From contig CM057153.1 of the NCBI GenBank assembly GCA_029962745.1, positions 6,911,314 to 6,975,313 of the forward strand: a stretch of 64,000 nucleotides of DNA, in the 5' to 3' direction. Source of the DNA: Echinometra lucunter. Its lineage: Eukaryota > Echinodermata > Echinoidea > Camarodonta > Echinometridae. Shown piece after piece: positions 35,893 through 49,176 of the stretch. Below the pieces are notes generated by a model. The model was not told the origin of the DNA. It did no database searches and saw only the letters and a list, made by a program, of their open reading frames with translations. The position numbers were made by a program, and so were the translations under genes. Position 1 is the first letter of the stretch, and the number at the start of each line of letters is the position of its first letter.

Positions 35893-36171
35893 CTATAACT
35901 GTTATGTTGACTTGAAGTTCATCTCTTGCTAGCTCATTCTCAACGACCACCACATAGTTGCCAGCATCTTCCATGTGAGCCTTGGAGATAACCAGCTGGG
36001 TCGTTTCCCTTGTCGTCTCTGTAGTGATTCTTTCAGTGGTTTCCACGACAACTGAGTTTTTGTACCAAGTGACCGAAGGCTGTGGGAACCCGGCAATGTG
36101 GATGTCGACAGTGACCGAGTCACCGCGTTTGACTGATACACTCTCAGGACCCTCCATGATTCGGGCAGGGA
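35893..36171 (-). CDS. Ig domain exon lacking both cysteines
   Basis: Acceptor CCAACAG|TC, donor GTTATAG|GTACAC; phase 1-1, 279 bp. I-set Ig: PARIMEGPESVSVKRG, VTVDIHIAGFPQPSVTWYKN with the core Trp, MEDAGNYVVVVENELA. Both canonical cysteines are substituted (Asp/Ile in B, Val in F). Confidence 0.93.
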
Positions 36172-39100
36172 CTGTTGGAGTTATGGAAGGGTGGAGGAGG
36201 GTGGAGTTGGGGCATGATGGGGTAAGGGATAAAAAGGAGGAGGGAGAAATACAATGGGTTATGAATGTGCAGCTGATTACATGAAGCTTTCAAAATAACG
36301 ATGTCCAATGTTTATTACTGATTTGGGAAGATTAAGCGGCTGGGTTACACAACTTCTAAAAGCCAACAAAATTTGCTTTTATTCATCTTGCTTTACAGTG
36401 GCATAAAAGATTTCTGAAGCAAATAGCAAGAAGAAAGCTTTGCTTTGAAAATTAATAGAAGCTTGAAATAGTTGCAAAAAGCTTAAGGATTATCGACACA
36501 TTTATAGAAGGCTTCCACGAATATATGCCAGACTTTACAAATACTATAAGCACAATTGTAAATCAAACAGGAGAAAGGCATATTTATATGTGTTGACAAC
36601 TAAATCTGATTTAATTCAATATTTCCTACTTTTTCATTTTGGATGAAACAATCATACATAGTTTGTGAGCTAAAATCTTTTTAAATAGTCATTTTGAAAA
36701 AACAAAACTTTGGTTCATTTGACAGAAGTAGAATGTGACTAGAAAAAATGGTTCAAATCAGATCATTCAGACTTCAATAAACTTTACTAATGCCATGCTG
36801 AGGCACTTCCGGTGAGTGGAGAGAGAGAGAGAGAAAAAAAAAGAGGAAAGTACATACTCTGAACCTTTAATGATATTTCAACTTAACTTAAAATATGATA
36901 CAAAAAGCATTTTTATATATTCAACTTTATAATGTGAAATAAGACTTTGACATATCATGAACATGACGAAATGAAATGAGATTAATGCACAATGACAGGA
37001 CTTGGTAAGGGATGCAGGTCATAATGTTAGTATGTAGTTAGTGTTAAGAAAGATGGAAGCATACTAATATCAAAACGAAAAAAGACCCAACATTCAACTG
37101 CTGATCAACTTTTAATACTTGGCAAGCATTCACACAATTTACCATGCAACATCTGTTCTTTCTCAACCACAGGATACCAGAAAAAAGATTCATATCACAA
37201 ACATACAGATCAACCAAAATGTTACTACAAGTACCACACAAAATATGTTCTCTATACAGTGAATACAACCTCTATGTAACAATTCAGTAATGAGTTAGTA
37301 TCCAATGAACATTTCCATGGGCATATAAACAAATGGATTAAGGAGTGGTCACAGTGGCTGTCCCTTGTCCAGATGATATATGAGTTTAGTTCTTAAAATT
37401 ATACCAGTAACTCTCAAAAGAATTTTTTCTGCTCACACTTTGAAAATCACTTCATGAAATAAAAGGAGCCAGGAAAGGTTATTTTTTTTCTGCACATTCC
37501 CTGATAAGTTTTTATTCACCTACATGTATCTCACCAGTGATTCCAAATTACTGTACAACTTTACAATTCTTTTAAAAATACAATATTTCATGATTTACAC
37601 ATAAATCTAAAAAAATGTTATACATGCGTTTGTTTGTACTTGTTCTCTACAATATATATCTATTTCCTTATGTGTAGCAGCATATTCTAAAATTTCATGT
37701 AAAACAGAGAGTAAATACAAAACTGCAAAATGCAAATGAGGTATTCCACCTCTTTGTAATAAAAATGTGTGAGAAGTAAATTACAAGAGCTGTTATTTCA
37801 CTCAAGCATGAGATGTAAAAACTTGTGAATATTTTTTCTTCTTTCAGAAAAATGCTTGACCACTTTTAACCACAAACATACTCCAAAGTTCCTGTCATGA
37901 GTATGACAACAATAAACTTTAGATATCATTTAGGTTAACAACCAAAATATATGAATTTTGAAATAATACAAACAAAACCTTTTTAAATGCATAGTACTCA
38001 AAAGAAATGGTAACATTAGTCTGCCATAACATCAAGCATGCAAAAAGAAAGTAACAAAAACATGAACACACAAAATCGAAATGAATGCATTAACATGCCA
38101 ATGAGCAAGGTCCTTTTTGCCAGCTCATTTTGGCAATATGTACAAATCTAAAATGTTATCTCGCCATCATCCAAATGTCAAAATAAGTACAAAGAACTAA
38201 ATGTAAAATTTAGTCAATATTCCATAAACTACTGGCAATATAATACACAGAAAAACCTTACTTTTGAATTTTTACATTCTTATCCCCATAAAGAGTTGGA
38301 TTGGAAAATAACCTTCCTTGAGCAGAAATATTTCTATAATTCGACAACATTTTGATGCATGATACATGATATACACTGATACTAAAAAATATCAAGTACC
38401 TATTTGCAATATTGTTTTCTCATAGAAAATGATCATAAACTATTTGCAATATTAAACTTGTAGCACATGTCCTTGAAAAAGAAGAAAATAAACTGAATCT
38501 ATCAGGAACTTCTAACAATTTTGACAATAAAGGCACTAAGTACTGCCTAAGATTAAAAAAACATGATAAATAAAAATTTTACAACAGGCAGCAGGTTTAA
38601 ACATAACAGGTGGAAAGACAACAATCCTTCAGTTTCAGGCAAGTTCACAAGATGGGACACAAAATAATACCACTATTACTACAACAAAAACAATTAGGAA
38701 GAGAAGTTGAAAATTTGCAGTATAATAAGGTGGGTTTTCAGAGGAGTCTGGAATCAGAAGAGTGTAAATCTGTTACACACTGACAACATTTCGTGCCTCC
38801 CAGTTGCTTTGAAAATCTACTTGATAAAAAAAGTTAGGTCTTAGACAAACAGTTTGAACAATCCTACATTTTGAAGAATTACTAAATCACTTACTTTCCC
38901 CAAAGCATAAGCATGCAAGTAATTTGTTCTTCTACTGCACTAAGTTTACAGCATGGTACAATTTAGAGAATGATTTCACTAGTACTAATGTATTTTCATA
39001 ACAAAAAGTATTAAACAAAAATAAAACTTGAATAAAACCCAAAACATTCACACAGATTTGGACAAAGAGGGAGTAAGTGGAAATTACTAGATGCAAATGC

Positions 39101-41965
39101 ATAGAATTTCAATTATTCAGTATTCATTAATGCAATATCCATGAGTTTCTCTTTCACAAAATCTGGTCATCTAACACCAACTGAAATTATGTGTGGATAC
39201 ATCAACATCTGTCAGTTACACATGCAAAAGTTTTGACTTCTCTCACAAAAAAAGGAATTTCTAAAAGAGGACTTTAATTGTAATGCAACAAATCATTTTC
39301 ATTTCAAGAGAGGCATTCCTTAGCGCTCTTTCTTTAAAGGTAGATGCGGTACACGCTGTTCTTATGTTCCACTATGTGATGATGCAACGTGCCTGTGTTA
39401 AGGAATTGGGGTAGAGGCAAACAAAAAACAGGGGGAAGGGAGTAAAAAGAAATCATCATTACAACTATCAAGTGCAACAAACAATCAAAAGGTCGGGTCA
39501 ATGTGGATCTATGGGTTGAGCTATGCTAACAGGGGTTGAAGGATAAAACTATTGCTATCCTAGCATGCAGGGAAAAAAAAATTCACATTTAAATTTGTAA
39601 ACTGAAAACACATGCAGAGCAATACGGGTTCAATGATCTCTTTCCAAGTACAGTACTCTATTTGAAAGATTGGTCAAATGTATTTGAAAGTGGACTTGAA
39701 CTGTGTCTTAGAATTTTTTTTTAACAGTTACAGAAATGAAATATCTCAGTGGTAAAACAATGTGAGCGGAGAAATTCATAAAATGCTTTCATCAAATTCA
39801 TCAAATATTCAAAAGCAATTTACTGATCATCTTCAAAATGTAATGTTTGAAAATTAGATTTGCCTTGAAAAAATATGTAACTGATATTTTGATATATTTT
39901 CTTCGCAGTTGGCTTACTATGCTACATATGATTATATACACGTAAACTGATTACTGGTCTGTTAATGGTCCTTTATTAATGGTGCCAATGTGGTGAGTTA
40001 GCATGCAATCTGTTCCAGTAAGAACCATGATATGCTGATGTCTAATTATCATCTTTTAGAAGATGAATTGTTGGAACATATACATAGCATTGAATATAGA
40101 TATATGGTAACGAAAATTCCAATATTCCCTCCTAATATACAAACATTTATATTGCACACAGTGTTAGCAATTCCTGTTCCCCAATTAAATCACTATATAG
40201 TAATATAAATCATGTTAATCTAGCATATCCATAAGCTACACTTATACCAATCATTATTATTAAGCAACTACCCACACAAGACAAAATTAACTGGAAGAGG
40301 TTTTCCTAGGACTGCAAATCATGAGGTTGTAGAACTATCATCCAATTTATAAAAAGGATTCCCTGGAAGAACCAGCTTTTTTAACTCTTTACTTCTGAAT
40401 CGAATCTGTTAGCAGCTTATTCAACATTATTAATAATAATAAGAGTTAGTTTTAAAAATGCCTGGATTGTGTTTATATACTGGAGACTAATGAACATACA
40501 TCTCTTTCAATGTATTTTACCCTATTACCTGCAGCTAGATGGCCCCTGAATGGGAATATCTGGATGCATTAATCAACAGGTTTAAAAAAAATCTTCTGTA
40601 AAATGCTATTCTTAGTATTCCACTGTCAAGTTCTCCTGAACTTCATGAAAATTGTGCAATTCTGCTTTATTTTATCAAAGAATCACAATGTACAAACTCT
40701 CAGTGAATTTGGCTATCAAACTGTCACATACTCAAATAACAAGAAAAATATAGATCAAACTGCAATGCATCACTTGGAACTTAATTTGCTGTGTAGGCAT
40801 ACATTGTTTGCCTACAGCAAACAAACCACAGGGCATATTGGTGTATCTATCATAATTCATAAGCTCCCTCTCAACATCAATGTGTCTTCTTGCTTCAGTA
40901 CCAATATACAAGTATTAAGGAAAATAGAAACACTAAAAGAATCTCTTTCTGCATAAGGAGAAATGATGCAAATTATGAAAACGAGCCATATAACAACTGT
41001 TTTTAAAAGCATATGCTCAATGAATTTGTAGAAGCTTTGGAGAAAATGCCACAGAAAACACACCTTGACTTGGAAAATTTGTCATTTCAGATTAACACTT
41101 AGGATTGTCTTCACCAGCAAACAGATTAAAAGAAAGCAAGGCTGCTGCTTGGGTGCAATGTTTGGTTTTTTTTTTTCTCAGTGCACAATGCATTAGTAAA
41201 TAACTCAATACCTTTTACAGCAACAGATTTGATGAAAGAAGCAGAGAAGCAAACAAAGTGTGTTACAATAAGTACAGTGCATCAAGAGATCATCCTTTAG
41301 CTGAAATGCCTTGCATCATTACTGGAGTTTCATATAAGAATTTTAACATTTCTTTCATTCAGTGCTTTATTGAGTGAAAAACTTTGGATAGAAGGATTTA
41401 TCAATTTTATTCTTGCAGTCTGAATAATAAAATGAGATGACTGCAATATTCAAACAGCTCATCTTTCAGAAAGTTGTACTTTTCGACTCCCTCAAAATCT
41501 CCTTTATTTACAAAGAGAAAATATATGTTTTTTCAGACGTCTCTTTTGCATATTCATAGACTAACGCAATGAATGTCAGGTAAGGGATCTAGGAATGTAT
41601 TTTTCTTCTATCACTATAGTTAAGAATGAAAGGATCTGTGGGTTACATCACACAAGGGAGGAAAAACTCATAAAGGGAAAGATAGGATTGAATCGAAAGA
41701 AAGTGAGGACTGACTAACAGGGGAGTCTATCATGATGAAAGGCATTTGAGGTCAGGTTGTGTCTCATAAGGTAAGAATATTCCACAAAAAACCCAACAAG
41801 ACAAAGTGAAGTCATGCATGTTAAAGGTGAAAGGTTAAAGTTCACAGGATGGTGAGGTGCAATAAGAAAGTGTGACTTGATAAGTTCAGTCTTCAATAGG
41901 CAAGGCCACAAAGCAGTATGGTAGTGCATGCAGTAGAACAAGTAAGAACAGAATCAGGGATTTAC
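36172..41965 (-). other. Long intron (5.8 kb) with a possible alternative 3' terminal exon
   Basis: Very AT-rich throughout. The one feature supported is the GC-richer candidate terminal exon at 39334-39392 (separate entry). A GA-rich tract lies at about 36817-36845. Otherwise nothing recognised. Confidence 0.6.
39334..39392 (-). CDS. Candidate alternative terminal exon (short tail and stop)
   Basis: An acceptor AACACAG|GC is followed by 18 codons ending in TAA. Joined to the phase-1 donor of the double-Ig exon (41966) it reads in frame G-TLHHHIVEHKNSVYRIYL-stop. The segment is visibly GC-richer than its surroundings. If used with intronic polyadenylation it would give a short isoform ending after the double Ig. 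No polyadenylation site could be confirmed. Confidence 0.3.
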
Positions 41966-42760
41966 CTTCCAAGATCAGTTCTGCTGTTGTTGTTGCCTCG
42001 CCGATCTCGTTCACTGCCTTACACGTGTAGGTCGCAACATCATCCATGGTCGTGTTGCGGATGAGGAGAGTGCATATTCCCTGTTCGTCGTAATCAATAG
42101 AAATGCGAGGTCCAAGTTTGAGCTCCACACCATTCTTGAACCACTTAATTTCTGGCATAGGTCTGCCCACGACCTGGCAAAAGAAATTGATGCTATCGCC
42201 CTCTACCGCCGTGAGTGACTTCATCTCAACGATGAATTTTGGTGGGTGCTTTTCTGGTCGCTTCTTATGCGCTGCCTGAAGGAACAAATCTGCTTTAGAT
42301 ACAGCAGATCCTGCTTTGTTTGAAGCCTTGCATGCATACTCTGCATCATCATCAGCTCTGACTTCATCAATGATTAAGGAACCGATTCCTTCATCCTCTG
42401 CAAACTCAAACCGGACATGCTTGTCATCTGGTTTGAGCTCTTTGCCATTGCGATACCAGTGCAGTGTAGGCATGGGGATGCCACTGACCTGGACATCGAA
42501 CCTGGCTGGGTGACCCTTGATGATTTCTAGGTCAACCATATCTTCAACAAACTTGGGTGCTTCATACACCTCGGCTGTTTCTTTCTGGGTAGGCTCCAGT
42601 TGGAACTGAGGCATGACTTCTGGTGCAGCTTCTGTAGGTTTCTTCTCAATTGGTACAACTTGTTCCTCGACGATGGCAGCTTCCTGCTTGGGAACTGTCT
42701 CGAGAGGTTTCTCCACATCCACTGTGGCCTGAGCTTCAACCTTCACTGGAGCCATTTTAC
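41966..42760 (-). CDS. Linker plus two Ig domains in one exon
   Basis: Acceptor CATATAG|GT, donor TGGAAG|GTAAAT; phase 1-1, 795 bp. About 70 residues of Glu/Pro/Val linker (VEAQATVDVEKPLETVP and onward) come first. Ig 1 is APKFVEDMVDLEIIKG, ARFDVQVSGIPMPTLHWYRN, DDAEYACKASNKAG, lacking the B-strand Cys. Ig 2 is PPKFIVEMKSLTAVEG, INFFCQVVGRPMPEIKWFKN, DDVATYTCKAVNEIG, with both cysteines. A short basic hinge (AAHKKRPEKH) joins them. Confidence 0.95.
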
Positions 42761-43166
42761 CTATATGTCAAGATTCAAATAGCATTATCAGTGAATAGAT
42801 AACTTTATCAAAACTATAGTATGCTCTCTTCTCTGGTTGCTCTCAGTGTCTCTTGAACTTCCTTATGGCTTAGCAAAATATTAACATGAAATATGTACAA
42901 CAGCATCAAACCTTTCCTTGCAAACTTGTTATATATTTGGATGAAAATCTAATCTTTTTAAACATAGTACCACAGTATGAAGTGAACATGACCTTTACAA
43001 AATATTCTTTAACAAGGGATAACTTTTTCCTACTTCACTGAATATTCCCTTTTTAGTGACCACTTGATATTCCCAACTGTTGTCATAGCTTCACCTGCTA
43101 AAGTGGCATGTCTTTTTATATCTTTTTGTATTGACCATATCAATATTTCAAGGATGAGTTCCTCAC
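42761..43166 (-). other. Intron
   Basis: AT-rich; nothing recognised. Confidence 0.7.
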
Positions 43167-43467
43167 CTGGCACTTCCACAAACAGCTCTGATTCTGTGGA
43201 GGCAACTCCAACTGGATTGACTGCTTTGACTATATACTGTCCCTCATCCATACTCTCCACATCATGAATGGTCAGTACGCAAACACCGTCCGGCCTGTGT
43301 TCTGTCTGGTAGTGGCTGTCCGGCTCAATAGGTTTGTCGTCCACAAACCACTGGACCTCCGGTCTTGGTTGACCCTCCACCTTGCAGGTGATCTCAGCTG
43401 TCTCGCCTGGCTTGAGTTCCGCTGATGTCAAAGGTTGTGTGAACACTGGAGCTTTTTGTTCAGGCAT
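43167..43467 (-). CDS. Ig domain exon
   Basis: Acceptor TTTGCTAG|ATG, donor GTGCCAG|GTGAGG; phase 0 in, phase 1 out, 301 bp. The first ATG is internal, because the upstream exon joins in frame. I-set Ig: APVFTQPLTSAELKPG, AEITCKVEGQPRPEVQWFVDD, MDEGQYIVKAVNPVG. The B-strand Cys is present; the F-strand Cys is Val. Confidence 0.94.
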
Positions 43468-44109
43468 CTAGCAAATGTCAAGACAAAAAAAACTTTTAGT
43501 TCATTATTTTGTTCTTTTAAGTATACTGGGAAGACATTTCTAATCAAGAATACATATACTAAGGAGATTATTTACTCACAGCTGTGTGACTGCTGCAAAC
43601 TTGACTTTGTGCAAATTCAAGATTAGATTACTTATGTTACCAATACAACTATAATTGCTCAATATAATAAAACAATTTACACAGGAATCGTGATAAATAA
43701 GTACTTTGTTAACTCAACTGCAGAGAAATGACTCAATTGGTAAAGACTACAGCAATTTAGTAGAGAAGTTCATGTAACTGCCAACCAACCAACCAACAAG
43801 CAACCCAACCCAACCCAACCAAGCAAGTAAGCAAGCAACCAATCAACCAAGCAACCAAGCAATCAAACTACCAATCAACCAACCTACCCACCAACCAATC
43901 AACCAACCAACCATTCAACCAACCAACCAACCAACCCATCAACAAACCAACCAACCTATCAACAAACCAACCAACCAACCAACCAACCAACCAACCAACC
44001 AACAAACAAACAAACCAACCAACCAAATAAACAATTCATGAATGCCAACACATCCTGAGCTTTGTCAACCATATGTGTACAGACAAGTTTGAGTGAGTTT
44101 TATAGTCAC
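43468..44109 (-). other. Intron with tetranucleotide array
   Basis: It contains the CCAA array at 43781-44028; the rest is AT-rich. Confidence 0.75.
43781..44028. repeat. (CCAA)n tetranucleotide array, imperfect
   Basis: About 250 bp of CCAA units with interspersed CAAG, CAAT and CAAA variants lie in the intron between two linker/Ig exons. On the transcribed strand this reads as TTGG. Confidence 0.95.
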
Positions 44110-44307
44110 CTCTGTGGGAGCTAGAGTGACTTCCTCCTTGGTAGGTGTGACTTCAACAGGCATCACAACCTCTTCCCTCAATGGTTTCTCCTCCATCTTC
44201 TTGGTAACTTCTACAATCACCTCCTCGGGATGTTTCTCAAGGTCCTCCAGCTGGATCTCAATCTGGACATCTTCTTGGAATTTGTCCTCAGGCTTGGCAG
44301 CTTCAGC
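44110..44307 (-). CDS. Linker exon, Glu/Val/Lys-rich
   Basis: Acceptor CTTCTTCAAG|GCT, donor ACAGAG|GTGACT; phase 0-0, 198 bp (66 codons), skippable. It encodes a PEVK-like spacer (VQIEIQLEDLEKHPEEVIVE, then EEVVMPVEVTPTKEEV). Its alternating acidic and hydrophobic V-x-I pattern resembles the linker strands of the large arrays downstream. Confidence 0.82.
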
Positions 44308-44841
44308 CTTGAAGAAGTGTAGATAAGTGGAAGTATGATAGTAAAAGCAACTTTGAAGCATAACTGGCTCACTGGGTTAATATCAATGTTAAATTCATGG
44401 TCCTCATTTATCTTGCTATGTTTTTATGATATGTACTTGTATTAAAAAAAAAAGGAGCAAAAAATAAAGGAGTAGAAAAAAAAGGAATGGACTTTGATAT
44501 TCTAATATCCATGAACTGTATATATATGATTTAGAAACAATTCATTCCACTTATTTACAAGACTGAAGAATATTGGTAGAAAGAATCTATAATCTCATTG
44601 CCATCATAAAAGTTATTCTGTCTTATCAGTGAGTATTTAAAAACAGTGGGGCAAGATTAATCACTACAAGGAGACCTAAAAGCTCATCAAACATGAAATA
44701 GTTATAATATGCATGGGCCCTTGAGTGGAGTAGTAAATACAAAGTAATTGTACATACATGTATAGTTTGTATACATGTAGTACATATACAAGGAATGAGT
44801 ATTTGAAAATGTCCTTTTATGGTCAACCATGTAAAACTCAC
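44308..44841 (-). other. Intron
   Basis: AT-rich; nothing recognised. Confidence 0.7.
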
Positions 44842-45053
44842 CTCCTCCTCTTCCTTCTCCTCTATATCAGTTTCCAAGGCTTCCTCGGAGGTGATGGAAG
44901 GAGCTTCACTGATGCTGGCAATCTCTAGATCCTTGCCCCTGACCTCTAAGGCAACCTCTGCAGGTCCCTGTGGTTGAACTTCAGCTTCGAGGGGTATGCC
45001 TTTCTCTGCTTGGACCAGGATGGCAGGCTTATCCCTCTTCACTTCAGATGGTT
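44842..45053 (-). CDS. Linker exon, Glu-rich PEVK-like
   Basis: Acceptor TTACACAG|AA, donor GAGGAG|GTGAGT; phase 1 in, phase 0 out, 212 bp. It encodes PSEVKRDKPAILVQAEKG and onward, ending in ETDIEEKEEEE. It has no folded domain and is a charged spacer. Confidence 0.85.
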
Positions 45054-45515
45054 CTGTGTAAAAATCCATGAATATACTGAGTAAATGCATAAATAGCAAA
45101 TGGAAATGATTATTTCATTGAAGTGTAAAAAGCTATTAAATCTTTTTCTGGAGGTTTTGAAGGAATGTATGGGTGTTAGCAGCAGGCCATCTTTAATCTG
45201 TCTTCTTCTGCCATAAAGAAATGTAATTCTTTCAGTTACAAATGTACCTACTAAACAGCAACCGCTTGCTTTTTGGAGCATGTGATGAGATACATCTTAA
45301 TTCATTACATGCAAAGCCTAGGATAACTTCAGTCACACCAAATGGAAAGGCTTATCACATAGTTATAAAATGATCTCCCATTGACTGATATCCTCTGAAA
45401 ACTTTTAAAAACCATTGAGCATGATTTGATTTCAGTTTAACATGCATTTCCATAGACCCTACCCTGAGTTATCTCCGCTTATCATGTTCGATGGGTTAAA
45501 AGACACTTCTCTCAC
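45054..45515 (-). other. Intron
   Basis: AT-rich; nothing recognised. Confidence 0.7.
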
Positions 45516-45719
45516 CTTCATCTACAATGACATCAGCACGGCAAGAGACAACACCAAATGGATTGACAGCCTTGCAGAGATAGTCAGCATCGTCACCAGG
45601 CATGGCTTCTGAGATGACAAGTGATGCATTGCCTTCTGTGTCAGACATGATGGTGTGACGAGGACTGGGCTGCAGAACCTTGCCATCACGATACCATGTC
45701 ACTTCTGGAGTGGGTTTAC
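45516..45719 (-). CDS. Second half of an Ig domain
   Basis: Acceptor ATGTCAG|GT, donor GATGAAG|GTGAGA; phase 1-1, 204 bp. It continues KPTPEVTWYRDGKVL with the core Trp and DDADYLCKAVNPFG with the F-strand Cys. The B-strand Cys is missing in the upstream half (LRVKV). Confidence 0.94.
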
Positions 45720-46103
45720 CTGACATTTAAAGATGAGCGCAAAGAATTAGGAAAAAATACTTTTTTATTTCTGATGAGGCTGTCCTAATGAAAATGTTAA
45801 TGAAAAGAAAGCTCAGATCAAGTATGAAGGTTCGTTTAAATTGAGAACAAGAATGTTTCATAAGATTAACATTTAAGATACCATATTATAAGAAGTGATA
45901 TTTTGTCGTGTATGAAGTACTCATAATGAAATGATAAGGCATTGGAATGGTGTGGAAACTTAGGAGTCTAGAGCCATGATCACCATCATCACAATGACAG
46001 TTATTTTGCCATTTTTAATATTTCAGTTCTATTATACTACATAGCACTGTACTCCCCTAGACCACATTGTAAATTCTTTGTAGATCCTCCTCAGAATACC
46101 TAC
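45720..46103 (-). other. Intron splitting an Ig domain
   Basis: AT-rich; it splits the Ig just before the conserved Pro-x-Pro/Trp region. Confidence 0.8.
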
Positions 46104-46301
46104 CAGCTACTTTGACTCTCAAGTGAGCTGTCTCTCCTGGTTTGACCTCTACATCCTGCACAGGCATGACAAAGGATGGAGGAACACCTTCCTCTTCAAG
46201 TTCATCTACACCTTCAAAGTCAACGCTGACAAGGTCACGGCTCTGCGGACCCTCCACGATGGCACTGCTGTCCACAGAGACAATAGAGCTCTCTTCTGCT
46301 T
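46104..46301 (-). CDS. Linker plus first half of an Ig domain
   Basis: Acceptor TGCTTAG|AA, donor AGCTG|GTAGGT; phase 1-1, 198 bp. An acidic linker (SVDFEGVDELEEEG) leads into the A-B strands of an Ig (VPPSFVMPVQDVEVKPG, AHLRVKVAG). The domain is completed by the next exon. Confidence 0.92.
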
Positions 46302-47590
46302 CTAAGCACGCAAGACAGGGGAAGAAAAGCATACATGGATGGAGAATAGTGGACCATGTTCACACCTGTTTATTTCTATGAATTTAGGTTTCTAATGAAT
46401 CTTTTCTCCTACATAGCAGACAGGTGGCCTCAATGGATCAAATCTACTTCAACAGCTCAGTATACATAGGATTCCTATGTTGCGTTTTGAAGAGCAGACT
46501 AATATACTTTATATTCACATGACTTTCTCTGATACTCAAGTGAGTACTTAAAGTGTAAACTTACATGAATATGAAAGCTGTGTAATTTTTTTTTAAATGT
46601 AAAGGTTTTTGCATTTCTGTATTATATTCTCTGAACCTCCAAACTTAATACTGCCAGTGGAAATTACACAAATTTCCTAATACATAAATATACATTAATG
46701 TGAAATGTTTTGAACCGTTAGAAAATTTGTAAGACGATTGGCCCAATGAGGTTAGCTTTGCTGTCTTAAAAATGCATAGTCCATGGCATCTTGATATAAG
46801 AGGGTTAGAATACCTGAGAAACGAAAACGGTACATTAACAATATCAAGCACTGAGAAAAGCTTTTTAAGTTAAAAGAAATTCCACCCAGAAAGCAATTCA
46901 GAAAAGGATGATAAGAAAATGTAGCAGAAAGATGAACATGTATGACTTTCCCATGATTTACTGACCCATGCTAAGTTCTAGCCCTATACATGTACTATGA
47001 CTACACATCAGCTCAAAACAAAGAAAATGTTTGAAAATGACCATATTGCATCTATTTAACAATCAGACTTGCATACAAAGGTCTTCCATACAATATGGAT
47101 TAAATAATGAAGGAAAATCTTTCTCTCTGTATTTGCAGATGAGTTTCATAAGATCAATGGACACTCAGGTGAACTTCATGAGTATTCTTTAAAGCAAAAA
47201 ATGAAACAAGCTCCGTGGTTGATACCAAAACAAGGCCATATGACTGCATGATAAGCATGACAAAATGATTTAGTTAACCTTGTTTTTAATCAGGACAAAT
47301 CAGCCTATTGGGGTAAAAAAATAAATTTGTTTTTGTTGAAAATATTAATCTTCACTTCTGAAAACAAAATTTCCTCATTGTGTTCACTACATAATCTTAA
47401 TGTTAGACCATTGCTTCTAAAAATGATTTCAATGACATTCATGTTATTCAAACCCCTCTGCAGTGAAAAATAAGCTTTAAATCTAGCAATGGCTGAAAAA
47501 ACATAGAGGGGTAGTCTTGTGAATGAATTTAAATGGGCCTATGGTAGTTCCCGGCTAAGGGATTTGTCCTGGTGTATCCTGATCACTTAC
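46302..47590 (-). other. Intron
   Basis: 1.3 kb, AT-rich; nothing recognised. Confidence 0.7.
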
Positions 47591-47887
47591 CAGACGTCAG
47601 AGTCAGCTCGGCACCACACATGGTACGTCCGACCTGATTCTCAGCCCAGCAAGTGAAGGTACCTAGGAGTTCAGGCATGGCCTTGCGGACCACTACCCAA
47701 TTCCTGCCATCTTTATCCTGACCAATCTCAATCAGATCTGATGGTTTGATCATCTTCTCGCCATGGAACCATGTGATCTCGGGCATCGGGCGCCCGGTCA
47801 CCATGCACTCGAACCGGGCCATGTTGCCCTCTAACACGGTGGCAGTTTGGATGGGTTCAATGAACTTTGGCGGCTCAGGCTCCTCCC
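47591..47887 (-). CDS. Ig domain exon
   Basis: Acceptor GCAATAG|GG, donor CGTCTG|GTAAGT; phase 1-1, 297 bp. I-set Ig: EPPKFIEPIQTATVLEG, ARFECMVTGRPMPEITWFHG, and LLGTFTCWAENQVG. Both cysteines and the core Trp are present. A second Trp follows the F-strand Cys. Confidence 0.95.
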
Positions 47888-49176
47888 CTATTGCCAACCG
47901 AATGAAAATTAAAACTGTGTTTAACCATCAGGTTCAGGGGACTGACTTACCCCTTAGCAAAGCTTGTAAAGCAGCTGAGTGTGTAGGCCGGGTTATAAGA
48001 CTGGTTTTCAAATTTAGGGATTCTCACACCATTTACTCAATTGTACATGTACAATGTAGGTTAGAAGCTTTGAAACATAAAGGGGAATATCAAAGAACTT
48101 GAAATGAAGGCCTGAAATATCACTGTAATACCTGATCACATACTTTTCCAATCCTGTAGCATCAATGATGCCTTTTCTCTTTGTGATCTATCTGAGTAGC
48201 AGCATCCTTGAAGCACATTTTTTGTCTCAACTCCATGTTTTTGTAAATTCTTTTTTTAGATTTCTTAACATTTAATTAGAAATTTTGAGGTATCAGACAG
48301 CTGAAAATATTGTTTTGTTGAAGTGATCCATAAAGAGCATATTAAATAATATCAACATGATCACCAAATGAACAGGCTTTTGTTTCCCTTTACCAGCAGA
48401 AATTCTGTCAAATCTTTGATCTATAGCTTGAAAGTAAATGACTTTAGAAATGTTTTATATCAAAGAGATACCGGTAAATTATGACCTTTATTATTGCCAA
48501 AATCCTTTTAAAAGCACTAAATAGTATAATCACATTAGAATAGCCTTCAAGCCTTCTAGATATTCCCCTCAATGTTCCTGTGATGTATTCTATGATGATA
48601 ACATTAAAATAGACAATCAACACTGCATCTAATGGATTAACATGCTATGTACGATCAAACATGAGACCAATGGTATGAAAAGTATTGCAAACCATTATAC
48701 ACATAAAACAGGCTGATAAATGACCAGCAAATCAATAAAACAGTAGCTTTCAATTTAAAGTGGCTGAACGATTTACATCAAAAGCAATTGTGATGTTGCA
48801 TGTAATTGTTTAAGCCTGATGGTCAATTTATTCTTTCTTGAGCCAACTATAGAACATATCAGTGATAAAGTAATGGAAAATTAGGTAATTCCATATAAGG
48901 TAACAAGGTAAATGTACATGTCTGAAAAATTTATCTCACAATGTAGTTTTGTTTAAAACAAATATTTGTAAATGATGCACTTTATGGATACGTAATTTCT
49001 GTTTTTATATATTTTAAATATTCATTATAATGTGATAGTTATTCAAGTTATTCATGACTTTAAAAAGTAGAATATTTATGATTTAAGAAAACTGGTATCG
49101 CAAACTTTCTTCCAAATACTGAAAATTTCATGATAATATATAAGAAATATAGTTCTGTAACTTTTTTTCCAATCAC
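47888..49176 (-). other. Intron
   Basis: 1.3 kb, AT-rich; nothing recognised. Confidence 0.65.
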
